DNA from: Rhodanobacteraceae bacterium ZG21-1
Lineage (GTDB): Bacteria > Pseudomonadota > Gammaproteobacteria > Xanthomonadales > Rhodanobacteraceae
Assembly (NCBI GenBank): GCA_021390615.1
Contig: JAJEJU010000025.1
Span: 1,178,001 to 1,242,000, forward strand
DNA length: 64,000 bases
Reading direction: 5' to 3'
Shown one piece after another: positions 37,712-46,853 of the stretch. Below the pieces are notes generated by a model, which was not told where the DNA came from, made no database searches, and worked only from the letters and a program-made list of their open reading frames with translations. Position 1 is the stretch's first letter. Every line of letters begins with the position of its first letter. A program made the translations under genes and the position numbers.

Positions 37712-38008
37712 ATGCGCTTCGTCCTGCCTTCGGTCCGCATCCCCATGGGGCGTCGTTCCCATCACCCGCTGCTGCGCGTGCTCTCGCTGCTGCTCGGCCT
37801 GGCGGTGATCGGCGTGCTGTTGACGGTCGGCCTGGTGGTCGGCGGCGTGCTGTTGATCGGCGGCGCCATCCTGTTCGCCGTACGGCAATGGAAGCGCACG
37901 CCGTTCCCGTCGCCGCAGGCGGCGAACTCCGCTCGCCCGAGCCCGCGGACGCAGACGCTGGAAGGCGAGTTCGTGGTGATCAGCCAGAGCCGCCCTGCCG
38001 CGCACTGA
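37712..38008 (+). CDS. Small membrane protein, unknown
   Basis: A 98-aa protein: basic N-terminus, then a continuous hydrophobic stretch (about 22-60, LLRVLSLLLGLAVIGVLLTV through GGAILFAV) that is likely a two-helix hairpin, then a cytoplasmic tail ending EGEFVVISQSRPAAH. Its start follows an AT-rich promoter-like run (TTGATTTTAGCACA, then TTTTTAACAC) shared with the divergent Rieske gene. I do not recognise a family. Confidence 0.6.
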   Translation: MRFVLPSVRIPMGRRSHHPLLRVLSLLLGLAVIGVLLTVGLVVGGVLLIGGAILFAVRQWKRTPFPSPQAANSARPSPRTQTLEGEFVVISQSRPAAH

Positions 38009-38095
38009 ATCCAGCCGCCCACGCGCGGCGCAAGATCCGGATAGCCGCGCCGTCTGCCCGACATTAGCCTGACGACATCGGAATCGGATGTCGTT

Positions 38096-38977
38096 ATGAA
38101 CATGCCCTCGCAAGCAAACGAACAAACTCTCGAGCAGGTGCGCCAGCTCATCGAGCAGGCCGAGGAAACGCCGACGCTCGAAGCACTGGCCCAGGTGGCC
38201 CAATGGAGCCCCAGCCATCTGCAGCGCGTGTTCCGCCGCCGCTACGGTGTGAGCCCGGCGGAATACCATCGCGCCCGCCGCTTCGCCCAGCTGAAGTCCT
38301 CGCTGCGCGACGGCGCGCCGGTCAGCGATGCGGTGTATCAGGCCGGCTTCGGCTCGGGCAGCCGCGTCTACGAGCACAGCGATCGCCTGCTCGGCATGAC
38401 GCCCGCCAGTTATCGCGCCGGCGGCGCCGGCGCCAGCATCCGCTACACCACGGTGGACACGCCGCTGGGCCCGCTGCTGGTCGCCGCCACCACCCGCGGC
38501 ATCTGCGCCGTGATGCTGGGCGCCGACGATGCAGCGCTCGAAACCCGCCTCGCCGCCGAATTCCCCAAGGCCGCGCGCACGCGCGTGGACGCCGGCCGCG
38601 AGGAATGGCTGGACGCGGTGATCGCGCGCATCGCCCACGAGCTGGGCTGGAGCGATGCGGACGCGCCGGCACTGCCGCCCATCGACGTCGCCGCCACCGC
38701 CTTCCAGTGGCGGGTGTGGAACGCGCTCACCCGCATCCCTGCAGGCAGCACCAAGAGCTACGGCGACGTGGCAGGCGAGCTGGGCCTGCCGCGTGGCGCA
38801 CGCGCCGTCGGCAACGCCTGCGGCAGCAATCGGCTGGCGCTGATCGTGCCCTGCCATCGCGTGGTGCGCGAGGACGGCAGCCTGGGCGGCTGGCGCTGGG
38901 GCATGGAACGCAAGCGCGAGCTGCTGGCGCGCGAGCAGCGGCGCGGGGAAGCCGTCGCCGCATCCCACGCCGGATAG
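38096..38977 (+). CDS. Ada-like fusion: AraC-type HTH plus O6-methylguanine-DNA methyltransferase
   Basis: A 293-aa protein. Residues 10-107 form an AraC-type double helix-turn-helix (TLEALAQVAQWSPSHLQRVF, then AVYQAGFGSGSRVYE). Residues 115-285 form the alkyltransferase with acceptor Cys253 in IVPCHRVVRED and the preceding GNACGSNRLALI. Full-length Ada has an extra zinc N-domain whose Cys38 takes methyl groups from phosphotriesters and switches the protein to an activator. That domain is missing here, and the frame has no room for it upstream. So it can repair O6-alkylguanine, but if it regulates, its switch must differ. Confidence 0.9.
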   Translation: MNMPSQANEQTLEQVRQLIEQAEETPTLEALAQVAQWSPSHLQRVFRRRYGVSPAEYHRARRFAQLKSSLRDGAPVSDAVYQAGFGSGSRVYEHSDRLLGMTPASYRAGGAGASIRYTTVDTPLGPLLVAATTRGICAVMLGADDAALETRLAAEFPKAARTRVDAGREEWLDAVIARIAHELGWSDADAPALPPIDVAATAFQWRVWNALTRIPAGSTKSYGDVAGELGLPRGARAVGNACGSNRLALIVPCHRVVREDGSLGGWRWGMERKRELLAREQRRGEAVAASHAG

Positions 38978-39432
38978 GTCGCCGCATACCGCGGCGACAA
39001 GCCGGCACCTGTCGGCGCGTGCCGCCGCTTGATGGCCCGCCGTGCGAATAACCGGACGAACCCTCGCCGGGCCGGATGGGACGGCAGGACCATACGATCT
39101 CGACTCGACGCAAGGCATGGCGCGCCTCGAACGGCGTTCGACGCATGGAATCCTTTCGCCAGCAGACGCTCCCGCGTCATCCCTGCGCAAGGCTCGAAAC
39201 AACGCACCGCGCTTCGCCGGAGAAATCACGATGCGCTCGGCGCAGCACCTGCCACACGCCCGTCTACAACATGCGATGGCGTGTCGTTCGATGCCACCTC
39301 TGCCACCTTGAGCCCCAAACGAAGCTGCCTTGAAAAGCGCTCGCTTCCGCCGATCCGCGGCCAGCCGCTAGATTGCAGGCTCCGCTAAACTTGTCTCGCG
39401 CCGCATCCTGGCGCTCCTGCCCCATCCCCGCC
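38978..39432. other. Intergenic region Ada-like gene to EamA gene
   Basis: This 455 bp has no convincing gene. Several short frames lack ribosome sites and homologous motifs. The promoter of the EamA gene must lie toward the right end. No terminator hairpin with a T-run was found. Confidence 0.4.
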
Positions 39433-40392
39433 ATGACCGACCTTTCGCTTCGTTCCGCCCCCGGCGGCGTATCTTCCGTGGCCGCCCAATCGCGTCTGCT
39501 GGTGCCGCTGTCGCTGTTCGCGCTGTACGTGATCTGGGGCTCGACCTACCTGGCGATCCGCATTGCGCTGGTCAGCTATCCGCCGTTCCTGCTTGCCGGC
39601 GTGCGCTTCCTGGTCGCCGGCGGCCTGCTGTTCGGCGTGCTGCGCCTGCGCGGCGTGGCGGCGCCGAGTGCACGCCAGTGGCGCAATGCGGCGATCACCG
39701 GCGTGCTCTTGCTGGGTTTCGGCAACGGCCTGGTGTGCTTTGCCGAGCAGCGTGTGAGCTCGGGCATCGCCGCGGTCGCGGTGGCCAGCATGCCGCTGTT
39801 CGCGGCGCTGTTTTCCAGCATCTATCGCGAGTGGCCCACGCCAGGCGAATGCCTCGGCCTGGCGATGGGCTTCATCGGCGTGATCGTGCTGAACCTGGGC
39901 CACGGCCTGTCCGCCTCGCGCATCGGCGCGATCGCCCTGCTGACTGCGGCGATGTGCTGGGCGCTGGGCTCGGTGTGGAGCAAACGGCAGGACATGCCTG
40001 CCGGCCCGATGAACACCGCCGCGCAGATGCTGTGCGGCAGCGCGGCCTTGCTCGGCGTCGGCTTCGCTGGCGGCGAGCGTCTGCCGACGCACCCCAGCCT
40101 GCCGGCCAGCCTCGCCCTGGCGTACCTGATCGTGCTCGGCTCGCTGGTCGCTTTCAGCGCCTACCTCTATCTGCTGAAGCACGCGCGCCCCGCGCTGGCG
40201 ACCAGCTATGCCTACGTCAATCCGGTGATCGCCATCCTGCTCGGCATGCTGCTGATGGGCGAACAGGTCGGCGGCCCGCCCTACCTGGTCATCGTGCCGC
40301 TGGACCTGAGCATCCCACTGGAACTGATCGGCATGGCGCTGATCCTGCTCAGCGTGGGAGCGATCACCCTGGTGCGGCAGCGGCGCAGGTAA
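39433..40392 (+). CDS. EamA-family drug/metabolite exporter (YedA-like)
   Basis: Ten-helix inner-membrane transporter of 319 aa with two EamA repeats. It opens with the family motif IWGSTYLAIRIALVSYPPFL, then AGVRFLVAGGLLFG; the second repeat has LIVLGSLVAFSAYLYLLKHA and SYAYVNPVIAILLGMLLMGE. Start is ATG 39433; an earlier in-frame start at 39373 lacks context. The last helix is preceded by an unusual insert (GGPPYLVIVPLDLSIPLE) where relatives have only a few residues. Substrate is unknown; relatives export amino acids and related metabolites. Confidence 0.9.
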   Translation: MTDLSLRSAPGGVSSVAAQSRLLVPLSLFALYVIWGSTYLAIRIALVSYPPFLLAGVRFLVAGGLLFGVLRLRGVAAPSARQWRNAAITGVLLLGFGNGLVCFAEQRVSSGIAAVAVASMPLFAALFSSIYREWPTPGECLGLAMGFIGVIVLNLGHGLSASRIGAIALLTAAMCWALGSVWSKRQDMPAGPMNTAAQMLCGSAALLGVGFAGGERLPTHPSLPASLALAYLIVLGSLVAFSAYLYLLKHARPALATSYAYVNPVIAILLGMLLMGEQVGGPPYLVIVPLDLSIPLELIGMALILLSVGAITLVRQRRR

Positions 40393-40731
40393 GCCCTGGC
40401 CGACGGCGGTTTCGTGGCGTGCCTCCATGCGACAGACACGCCGCTTTCGCCGGCGGGTTCGCCGCAACGGCAGACAGCTCACTCAGCGACCGGCACAACC
40501 TTGGCCTGCGTCGGCAAGCACGCCGGCGAGCATGCGTTGAACGTGCTCGCCGTGGTCACGCACAGGCGGCGAAGGCTGATCGCACGCGGCGTGGCGAACT
40601 CGCGCATCGACCATCATGGCGATGCGCCTGAGTGTCGAGCGCAGCAAAGATCGCACCGAGCGACAGACTCGTGCCGATGATCCCCCGCGATCGCCTCGCG
40701 GATGATGACTATCGCTCGTCGAACGCTGTAC
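40393..40731. other. Convergent intergenic region EamA / LysR
   Basis: This 339 bp lies between two convergent genes. A plus-strand frame (40414-40680) has no motif, ribosome site or clear codon bias. No intrinsic terminator stands out. Confidence 0.4.
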
Positions 40732-41592
40732 TCAAGCAGCTGAAGAGGCCGTCGCGCGCAGCGTGGTGGCCAGCACCCGCACGGCTTCGCGCATGCGCGG
40801 GTGTGCCTCGCGCGAGTACAGGGCGATCTCGACCGGCGGCAGGCTCGGCAGCCCGAACTTGCCGCTGACCTCGATGGCGCGTGCCGGGCACATGCGGCGG
40901 GTCAGCGGCGCCACCGCGAGGCCGGCGGAAACCGCTGCGCTGACTGCCGACAGGCCGCCGCCGACGAACACTTCGCTCCAGGCCACGCCGGCCTCGTCCA
41001 GGGTCTTCAGCGCCAGCGCGCGCACCACGCAGGGCGAGGCCAGCGAGGCGATGCGCAGCGGCTCGCCGGGCGGCTGCTCCCACTCCGGCAGTGCGTACCA
41101 TTCGTAGGGTTCGACGAACAGGCGCTCGCCGTCGGGCCGCGCATGATCGCGGCAGACGATCACCGTATCCAGTTCGCCGCTGTCGTAGGCATGCAGCAAG
41201 CCGTGCGAGGCACCGATGCGCACCTCGATGCGCAGGCTGCGATCGTAGGCGCCGACCTTGGCCAGCAGGGTCGGCAGATCGGTGCCGGCGGACTGGTCGC
41301 TGATGCCGATGCGCAGGCTCTGCCGGGTGCCCGCGCTGCCGCTGAGCGCACGCTCGTGCAGGTTCAGCAGGTCGCGCGCCAGGCCGAGAAAATCCGAGCC
41401 CTCGGAAGACAGCCGCACCCGCCGCGGCGTGCGCTCCAGCAGGCGCCGACCCAGCCGTTCCTCCAGCCGCTTCAGCTTCAGGCTGACCGCGGACTGGGTG
41501 GTGTCCAGCACCTCGGCGGCGCGAGTGAAGCTGCATAGGTCGGCGACCAGGACGAAAGCCTGCACGGCGTCCAGGTCCAGCGGGCGCGCCAT
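40732..41592 (-). CDS. LysR-family transcriptional regulator
   Basis: A 286-aa regulator with the N-terminal winged HTH (LDLDAVQAFVLVADLCSFTR, AAEVLDTTQSAVSLKLKRLE, GRRLLERTPRRVRLSSEG) and a periplasmic-binding-like effector domain (about 90-280). Start is taken as ATG 41592 (MARPLDLDAV), the usual family start. ATG 41613 would put the start codon almost on top of the inverted repeat that follows. It is divergent from a tautomerase/MFS pair, the usual arrangement for the genes such a regulator controls. Confidence 0.92.
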   Translation of the reverse strand: MARPLDLDAVQAFVLVADLCSFTRAAEVLDTTQSAVSLKLKRLEERLGRRLLERTPRRVRLSSEGSDFLGLARDLLNLHERALSGSAGTRQSLRIGISDQSAGTDLPTLLAKVGAYDRSLRIEVRIGASHGLLHAYDSGELDTVIVCRDHARPDGERLFVEPYEWYALPEWEQPPGEPLRIASLASPCVVRALALKTLDEAGVAWSEVFVGGGLSAVSAAVSAGLAVAPLTRRMCPARAIEVSGKFGLPSLPPVEIALYSREAHPRMREAVRVLATTLRATASSAA

Positions 41593-41616
41593 CGATCCAT
41601 TTTCAGAAATCATGAT

Positions 41617-41642
41617 TGAAATATTTATTCATGAGTTCTCAT
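41617..41642. promoter_or_regulatory. Two abutting dyads between lysR and tautomerase
   Basis: TGAA-ATATTTA-TTCA (41617-41631) is an AT-rich inverted repeat of LysR-box size; ATGAG-TT-CTCAT (41631-41642) is a perfect dyad that shares its first base. They sit about 25-50 nt before the LysR start and 55-80 nt before the tautomerase start. Binding by the neighbouring LysR protein is inference. Confidence 0.55.
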
Positions 41643-41696
41643 TATGTTAGGCCGGAACTAGCATGGGCGCCACTCTCCGATCCGTGGTCCTCGTCC

Positions 41697-42077
41697 ATGC
41701 CTCTCACCCAAGTCTCGATGCGCCGCGGCAAGCCGGCGGCCTATCGCAAAGCCGTACTTAACGCGATCCAGCTCGCCCTGCGCGAAACCTTCGAGGTGCC
41801 GCCGCGCGACTTCTTCATGACCATCAACGAGTACGACGAAGAGAACTTCCTCTACAGCCCCGACTACCTCGACATCGCACGCGGCGACGACCTGCTGATC
41901 ATCCAGCTCACCGTGAGCCAGACCCGCGGGCTGAAGCAGAAGCAGGCGCTGTACCTGCGGCTGACCGAGCTGCTGGCGCAGTCGCCCGGCGTGCGGCCGG
42001 ACGATGTCTTCATCAACTTGGTTGAGGTCGCCCGCGAAAACTGGTCGTTCGGTCACGGCCTGGCGCAGTACGCCTGA
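41697..42077 (+). CDS. Tautomerase-superfamily protein
   Basis: A 126-aa member of the 4-oxalocrotonate tautomerase superfamily (Tautomerase_2 type). The start at 41697 gives MPLTQVSMRRGKP, exposing the catalytic N-terminal proline after Met removal; the longer frame from 41616 would bury it. Further conserved pieces are RKAVLNAIQLALRETFEVPP, DFFMTINEYDEENFLYSP and VFINLVEVARENWSFGHGLA. The substrate is unknown. It precedes an MFS exporter by 21 nt and is divergent from a LysR gene, suggesting a small detoxification or export unit. Confidence 0.88.
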   Translation: MPLTQVSMRRGKPAAYRKAVLNAIQLALRETFEVPPRDFFMTINEYDEENFLYSPDYLDIARGDDLLIIQLTVSQTRGLKQKQALYLRLTELLAQSPGVRPDDVFINLVEVARENWSFGHGLAQYA

Positions 42078-42098
42078 ATCCGGCGCATGGAGCCTGCC

Positions 42099-43541
42099 AT
42101 GAACGACCATGACACCACCGCAGATCCGCGCCGCTGGCTGGCCCTGCCGGTGCTGCTGACCGGCGCCTTCCTGCCGCCGCTGGATTTCTTCATCGTCAAC
42201 GTGGCGCTGCCCTCGATCCGCGCCTCGTTCCGCGCCAGCGAGGCGCAGCTGCAGTTCGTGATTTCGGCCTACGCGGCCACCTATGCCGTGTTCTTGATCA
42301 CCGGCGGCCGGCTCGGCGACCTGTTCGGCCGGCGACGGCTGTTCCTCGCCGGCATCGGCGGCTTCACCCTGGCTTCGCTGCTGTGCGGCATGGCGTGGTC
42401 GCCGCAGATCCTGCTGGCCGGACGCATGCTGCAGGGCCTGGCCGCTGCCGCGCTGGCACCGCAGGTGCTGGCTTCGATCCGGGTGATGTTTCCGGGCGCA
42501 GAGCAGCCGCGCGCGCTCGGCCTCTACGTCGCCACCTTCGGCATGGCCAGCACGCTGGGCCAGCTGCTGGGCGGCGCCCTGATTACTGGGCATTGGTGGG
42601 GCCTGGGCTGGCAGCTGATCTTCCTGGTCAATCTGCCGGTCGGGTTGGCCGCGCTGGCCGGCGGCCTGTGGCTGCTGCGCGAGTCGCGCGTGCCCGACGC
42701 GCCGCGGCTCGACCTGGGCGGCGTGGCCTTGCTCTCGCTGGCGCTGGGCTTGCTGATCTACCCGTTGGTGGAAGGGCGCGAGCAAGGCTGGCCGGCGTGG
42801 ACCTTCGCCATGCTGACGGCCTCGCTGCTGACCCTGGTGGGCTTCGTCCGCTACGAGCAGCGCCTGCTGCGACGCGGGCACTTGCCGCTGATCGACGTGA
42901 CCCTGTTCCGCCACGGCGAATTCGCGCTGGGCGTGCTGATCACGCTGGGCTTCTATCTCACCTCGTCCTTCGTGCTCAGCTTCGCGGTGTATCAGCAGAG
43001 CGGCCTGCATCGCGACGCACTGCAGGCCGGGCTGGCCACGCTGCCGTTCACGCTCGGCTACTTCGCCGGCTCGGTCGGTGCCGCGCGCGCCGGCCACCGG
43101 CTGGGCCGGCGCGCCTTGCCGCTGTTCTGCACCGTGCAGGCGTTCGGCTTCGTGCTGGTGATCGCCGACATCGCGGGCGTGGCCGGCGGCCGCCATCTGC
43201 TCGAGCTCGGCCTGGCCATCGCCGGCATCGGTTTCGGCGTGTCGATGCCGGCGCTGATCAAGGTGGTGATCGGCAGCCTTGCGCCGCGCCATGCCGGACT
43301 GGCCTCGGGCGTGGTGATCACCGCCCTGCAGGTCAGCGCCGCGCTGGGCGTGGCGATCATCGGCGGCGTGTTCTACAGCGTGCTCGGCCAGCGCAGCGAC
43401 GAGGCCGCCTACGCGCATGCCTTCGTGGTCGGGCTCGCCTGCAATGTCGGCATGCTGCTGGCGATCGCCGCGCTTGCTCTGGCGCTGCGGCATCCGCAGG
43501 CCGAAGCCGCGGATGCCGCGCCGGTGATGGCGCCGGACTGA
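42099..43541 (+). CDS. MFS exporter, DHA2 (EmrB/QacA) 14-helix type
   Basis: Proton-driven drug/metabolite exporter of 480 aa. Motifs: LPPLDFFIVNVALPSIRASF (helix 1, usual for DHA2), motif A GGRLGDLFGRRRLFLAG, AGRMLQGLAAAALAPQVLAS, and the long second half with SGVVITALQVSAALGVAIIG. Start is ATG 42099 (GGAG, then 6 nt) in preference to ATG 42087. It is co-oriented with the tautomerase. The 3' end is only 4 bp from the convergent ABC permease gene. Confidence 0.93.
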   Translation: MNDHDTTADPRRWLALPVLLTGAFLPPLDFFIVNVALPSIRASFRASEAQLQFVISAYAATYAVFLITGGRLGDLFGRRRLFLAGIGGFTLASLLCGMAWSPQILLAGRMLQGLAAAALAPQVLASIRVMFPGAEQPRALGLYVATFGMASTLGQLLGGALITGHWWGLGWQLIFLVNLPVGLAALAGGLWLLRESRVPDAPRLDLGGVALLSLALGLLIYPLVEGREQGWPAWTFAMLTASLLTLVGFVRYEQRLLRRGHLPLIDVTLFRHGEFALGVLITLGFYLTSSFVLSFAVYQQSGLHRDALQAGLATLPFTLGYFAGSVGAARAGHRLGRRALPLFCTVQAFGFVLVIADIAGVAGGRHLLELGLAIAGIGFGVSMPALIKVVIGSLAPRHAGLASGVVITALQVSAALGVAIIGGVFYSVLGQRSDEAAYAHAFVVGLACNVGMLLAIAALALALRHPQAEAADAAPVMAPD

Positions 43542-43545
43542 GCCC

Positions 43546-44865
43546 TTACAGCTCGCGCAGCGCAGTGGTCACCGGCAGCCGCGCCGCGCGTACTGCCGGA
43601 AACAAGCCGCCGATAAACCCGATCGCCAGCGCCCACTTCAAGCCGACCCACAGCACCGACGGCGCCACATTGAACTCGAAGGTGAGCTGGCCGGTGGTGC
43701 CGGCAGCCAAGGTGGACGCGGTGTAGCCGTTGAAGATCAGCCAGGCGATGGCGCCGCCGAGCACGCCGCCCACCAGCGCGAGCAGCATGGTCTCGAGCAT
43801 GATCGCCATCACCACCGGCAGGCCGCGAAAACCGATCGCCCGCAGCGTGGCGATCTCGCGGGCGCGGGTCGCGACGGCGGCGAACATGGTGTTGAGCGCA
43901 CCGAACACCGCGCCGATCGCCATGATGAAACCCACCACGATGCCGATGACCGTGATCGCCTTGCTGGTGCCCTCGGACTGCTTGCTGAAGTACTCGAGCG
44001 TGGTGGTCACGTCCACCTGCAGCCGCGGGTCCGAACTCAACGCGGCCTTGAACGGCGCGAAGGCGGCCGGACTGGTGAGCTTGGCGAATACGCTGGTGGA
44101 ACTGGAACCGCGCCGATAGGCTGGGCCGACGATCTGCGCGTCCGCCCACAACTCGGAATCCATCGCGTCATTCGAGGCGAAGATGCCGGCCACTGTCCAG
44201 GTCTGGTTGCCGAGCTTGATCTGCTTGCCCGGTTCGAGGCCGGCGAACTGGCGCTGCGCGCCCTTGCCGGCGACCAGCTCGTACTTGCCCGGCTCGAACT
44301 TGCGCCCGGCGATGATCTTCGCATTGGGGCGCAGCTTCCATGCCTGATCGCCGATGCCGCGCAGCTGCACGCTGCCGAAATCCTTGTCCGGATCGCCGCC
44401 CCGCATCGGCAGGTTGGCGGCAACCACCAGTTCCGGCGAAACGATCGGCTTGCCGCTGTCGTCTCTGGCGATGCCAGGCGCCTGCGTAATCACCACCGCG
44501 GCGTCATGCTCGAGCACCGAGGAAACTTCCGCCGACGACGCGCCACGCAGCACGATCGCGGTGTCCTCCGAACCGGTGCGGCGCAGGGTCTCGCGGTAGC
44601 CGTTGGCCATCGCGAGCATCGCCACCAGCACCGCGACCACGCCGGCGATGCCGATCACGATCACCGCGGAGGAACCCAGTCGCTGCGTCAGCGTGCTGAC
44701 GCCGACCGCGGCCACCGAGGCCGTCTGCCGGCCGCGCCGGGTCAGCGCCATCCACAGGGCAAGCAACACCAGCAGCACCAGCATGCCCAGCCAGGGAAGA
44801 GCCAGGAAGATCACCACGCCGAGAATGGCGGCGACAAAGATGGCCAAGCCGATCAGGAAATTCAT
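43546..44865 (-). CDS. ABC exporter permease 2 (MacB/FtsX-type)
   Basis: A 439-aa permease with FtsX topology: N-terminal helices (NFLIGLAIFVAAILGVVIFL and LAWLGM-type region), a large periplasmic domain (about 100-310), and three C-terminal helices (AITVIGIVVGFIMAIGAVFG, LVGGVLGGAIAWLIFNG, ALAIGFIGGLFPAVRAARLP). It ends in the usual VTTALREL. It has an extra N-terminal membrane pair compared with permease 1. It follows that gene by 11 nt in the operon and probably forms a heterodimer with it. Confidence 0.9.
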   Translation of the reverse strand: MNFLIGLAIFVAAILGVVIFLALPWLGMLVLLVLLALWMALTRRGRQTASVAAVGVSTLTQRLGSSAVIVIGIAGVVAVLVAMLAMANGYRETLRRTGSEDTAIVLRGASSAEVSSVLEHDAAVVITQAPGIARDDSGKPIVSPELVVAANLPMRGGDPDKDFGSVQLRGIGDQAWKLRPNAKIIAGRKFEPGKYELVAGKGAQRQFAGLEPGKQIKLGNQTWTVAGIFASNDAMDSELWADAQIVGPAYRRGSSSTSVFAKLTSPAAFAPFKAALSSDPRLQVDVTTTLEYFSKQSEGTSKAITVIGIVVGFIMAIGAVFGALNTMFAAVATRAREIATLRAIGFRGLPVVMAIMLETMLLALVGGVLGGAIAWLIFNGYTASTLAAGTTGQLTFEFNVAPSVLWVGLKWALAIGFIGGLFPAVRAARLPVTTALREL

Positions 44866-44876
44866 GGCGATAGTCC

Positions 44877-46037
44877 TCAGCGTCCGGCCAATGCATCGAC
44901 AATGTTCAGGCGCATCGCGCGCATCGCCGGCAGCAGGCCGATCACGATGCCGATCGCCACGGCCAGGCCGATGCCCATCGCCCAGCTGCCTGCGCCGACG
45001 CTCGCATGCGTGATCATGCCGCCGCTCTGCGAAGTCAGGATCGGCGCCAGCAGACTGACCAGGCTCAGTCCGATCACGCCGCCGAGCAACAGCAGCAGCA
45101 CCGATTCGGCCAGCACCAGGGCGAGCACGCTGGTGCTGGAGAAGCCGATGGTCTTCAGCACCGCCAGCTCCGAGGTGCGCTCGCGCACCGCCTGCATCAT
45201 GGTGTTGCCGGTCAGCAGCACCAGGGTGAAGAACACCGCCCCCATGATCGAGGTGACGATCAGGCCGATGTCGGCCATCTGCTTCACCCAGTTCTGCGTG
45301 GCCGCCTGTTCGGATTGCGTCTTCGTCTCATGATCCGAGTTGGCCGACAGGGCGTCGATCGCCTTGGCGATGCGGTCGGACTGGTTCACGTCGGTGACCC
45401 GGCTGACGTACCAGCCCACCTGGCCGCGGTTGTACGGCGTGGTCTCGTCGAAGTTCTTCCAGTGCAGCATGATCATCTGGCTCTGGAACGCCTTCTGGTC
45501 CTTCGAGCTCATCACGCCGACCACCTGGAAATTCCAGTTCTTGCTGCCGCTCTTGTCCGGAAAGATCTGCGATTGCAGCGGAATCTTGTCGCCGATCTTC
45601 CAGCCGTATTTCTGCATGATGAGTTCGCCGACCAGGATGCCGTCCTGGGTCGTGTCGAACGCCTTGCGCTGCTCCGGCGCCACCTGGACTTCGGGGTAGA
45701 TATCCAGATAGTTCGGACTGACCGCGAAGGTGAACACCTGGTTGTGCGGGTCCTGGTAGGCGCCGCCGAACCAGTTCACATAGGCCACGTCCTTGACGCC
45801 CGGGACCGCCGCAATCTGTGCGCCCAGGCCCTGCGGCAGCGGCTGGATGAAGGACAGCCTCGCGCCGGTCTGCAGTCGTTCCGCGCCGTTCGCGGACTGG
45901 CCGGCCTCGGCGAAGGAGACGCGCACGGCATCGAGCAGGCCGAACAGCAGGAAGGCCGCGATGATCGAGACCAGGGTGAGGATGGTGCGGGTCTTGCGCC
46001 GGAACAGCGCTGCCCAGATCAAGTGGAAGTATTTCAT
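44877..46037 (-). CDS. ABC exporter permease 1 (MacB/FtsX-type)
   Basis: A 386-aa FtsX-type permease: MKYFHLIWAALFRRKTRTIL with the first helix (LTLVSIIAAFLLFGLLDAV), a periplasmic domain of about 220 aa, then helices IGLIVTSIMGAVFFTLVLLT, LAESVLLLLLGGVIGLSLVS and GIGLAVAIGIVIGLLPAMRA, ending IVDALAGR. GAGAGG lies 9 nt before ATG 46037. Such permeases transmit ATPase movement to periplasmic partners (mechanotransmission) rather than forming a classic channel. Confidence 0.91.
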   Translation of the reverse strand: MKYFHLIWAALFRRKTRTILTLVSIIAAFLLFGLLDAVRVSFAEAGQSANGAERLQTGARLSFIQPLPQGLGAQIAAVPGVKDVAYVNWFGGAYQDPHNQVFTFAVSPNYLDIYPEVQVAPEQRKAFDTTQDGILVGELIMQKYGWKIGDKIPLQSQIFPDKSGSKNWNFQVVGVMSSKDQKAFQSQMIMLHWKNFDETTPYNRGQVGWYVSRVTDVNQSDRIAKAIDALSANSDHETKTQSEQAATQNWVKQMADIGLIVTSIMGAVFFTLVLLTGNTMMQAVRERTSELAVLKTIGFSSTSVLALVLAESVLLLLLGGVIGLSLVSLLAPILTSQSGGMITHASVGAGSWAMGIGLAVAIGIVIGLLPAMRAMRLNIVDALAGR

Positions 46038-46163
46038 CGACGAGAACCTCTCGGTGTCATCTCGTGCCGTCGGTCGGGGACAGCCGCAGGCAGGCATCCC
46101 TGTGGCGCTGCCGCCCGGCCTGCCGCCCGCCCTCGCAAAATGTGCGTGCTGCCGTGCATGGGA

Positions 46164-46853
46164 TCAGGCCGGCTCGCCCTGTTCGACCAGGGTGCCCTTG
46201 TCCAGGTGCAGGGTGTGATTGGCGTACTCGGCAGCCTTGGGATCGTGGGTGACCATCACGATGGTCTTGCCGTGCTCGCGGTTGAGCTCGCGCAGCAGGT
46301 TCAGCACGTCTTCGGCCGACTGCCGATCCAGATCGCCGGTGGGCTCGTCGCAGACCAGCAGGGTCGGGTCGGAGACGATCGCGCGGGCGATCGCCACGCG
46401 CTGCTGCTGACCGCCGGAGAGTTCGCTGGGCTTGTGCGCGCCGCGCTCCTGCAGGCCCACCAGTTGCAGCGCGATCGCCGCATTCTTCTTGCGCTGCGCG
46501 CCGGACAGCTTGGTCAGCAGCAGCGGCAGCTCCACGTTGCGCTGCGCCGACAGCATCGGCATCAGGTTGTAGAACTGGAACACGAAGCCCACGTGCGCCG
46601 CGCGCCAGCGGGCCAGCGCGCCGGCGCCGAGCTGGTCGATGCGCTGGCCGGCCACGCCGATGCTTCCGCCGGTGGGCGTGTCCAGGCCGCCGATCAGGTT
46701 GAGCAAGGTGGTCTTGCCCGAACCGGACGGCCCCATCAGGGCGAGGAAGTCGCCTTGGGCGATATCGAGGTTGATGTGGTGCAGCACCTCGACCTTCTGC
46801 CGCCCACGTTCGTAGACCTTGGACAGGTCGCGGATTTCGATCAGTGTGCTCAT
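46164..46853 (-). CDS. ABC exporter ATP-binding protein (MacB/LolD-type)
   Basis: A 229-aa ATPase. Walker [11 protein letters not shown]-loop [13 protein letters not shown], signature [15 protein letters not shown], Walker [13 protein letters not shown] and the switch His in [14 protein letters not shown]. The FQ-FNL-P pattern and TGDLD are typical of the LolD/MacB ATPase group. Start is ATG 46853 with GGAG 7 nt upstream. It lies between the adaptor (214 nt upstream) and the two permeases, and would form a 2:1:1 complex with them. Confidence 0.95.
   Translation of the reverse strand: MSTLIEIRDLSKVYERGRQKVEVLHHINLDIAQGDFLALMGPSGSGKTTLLNLIGGLDTPTGGSIGVAGQRIDQLGAGALARWRAAHVGFVFQFYNLMPMLSAQRNVELPLLLTKLSGAQRKKNAAIALQLVGLQERGAHKPSELSGGQQQRVAIARAIVSDPTLLVCDEPTGDLDRQSAEDVLNLLRELNREHGKTIVMVTHDPKAAEYANHTLHLDKGTLVEQGEPA

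Noticed and set aside
40414-40680. 88-codon plus-strand frame between EamA and LysR genes
   Set aside because: No ribosome site, no recognisable motif, and composition typical of non-coding GC-rich sequence.
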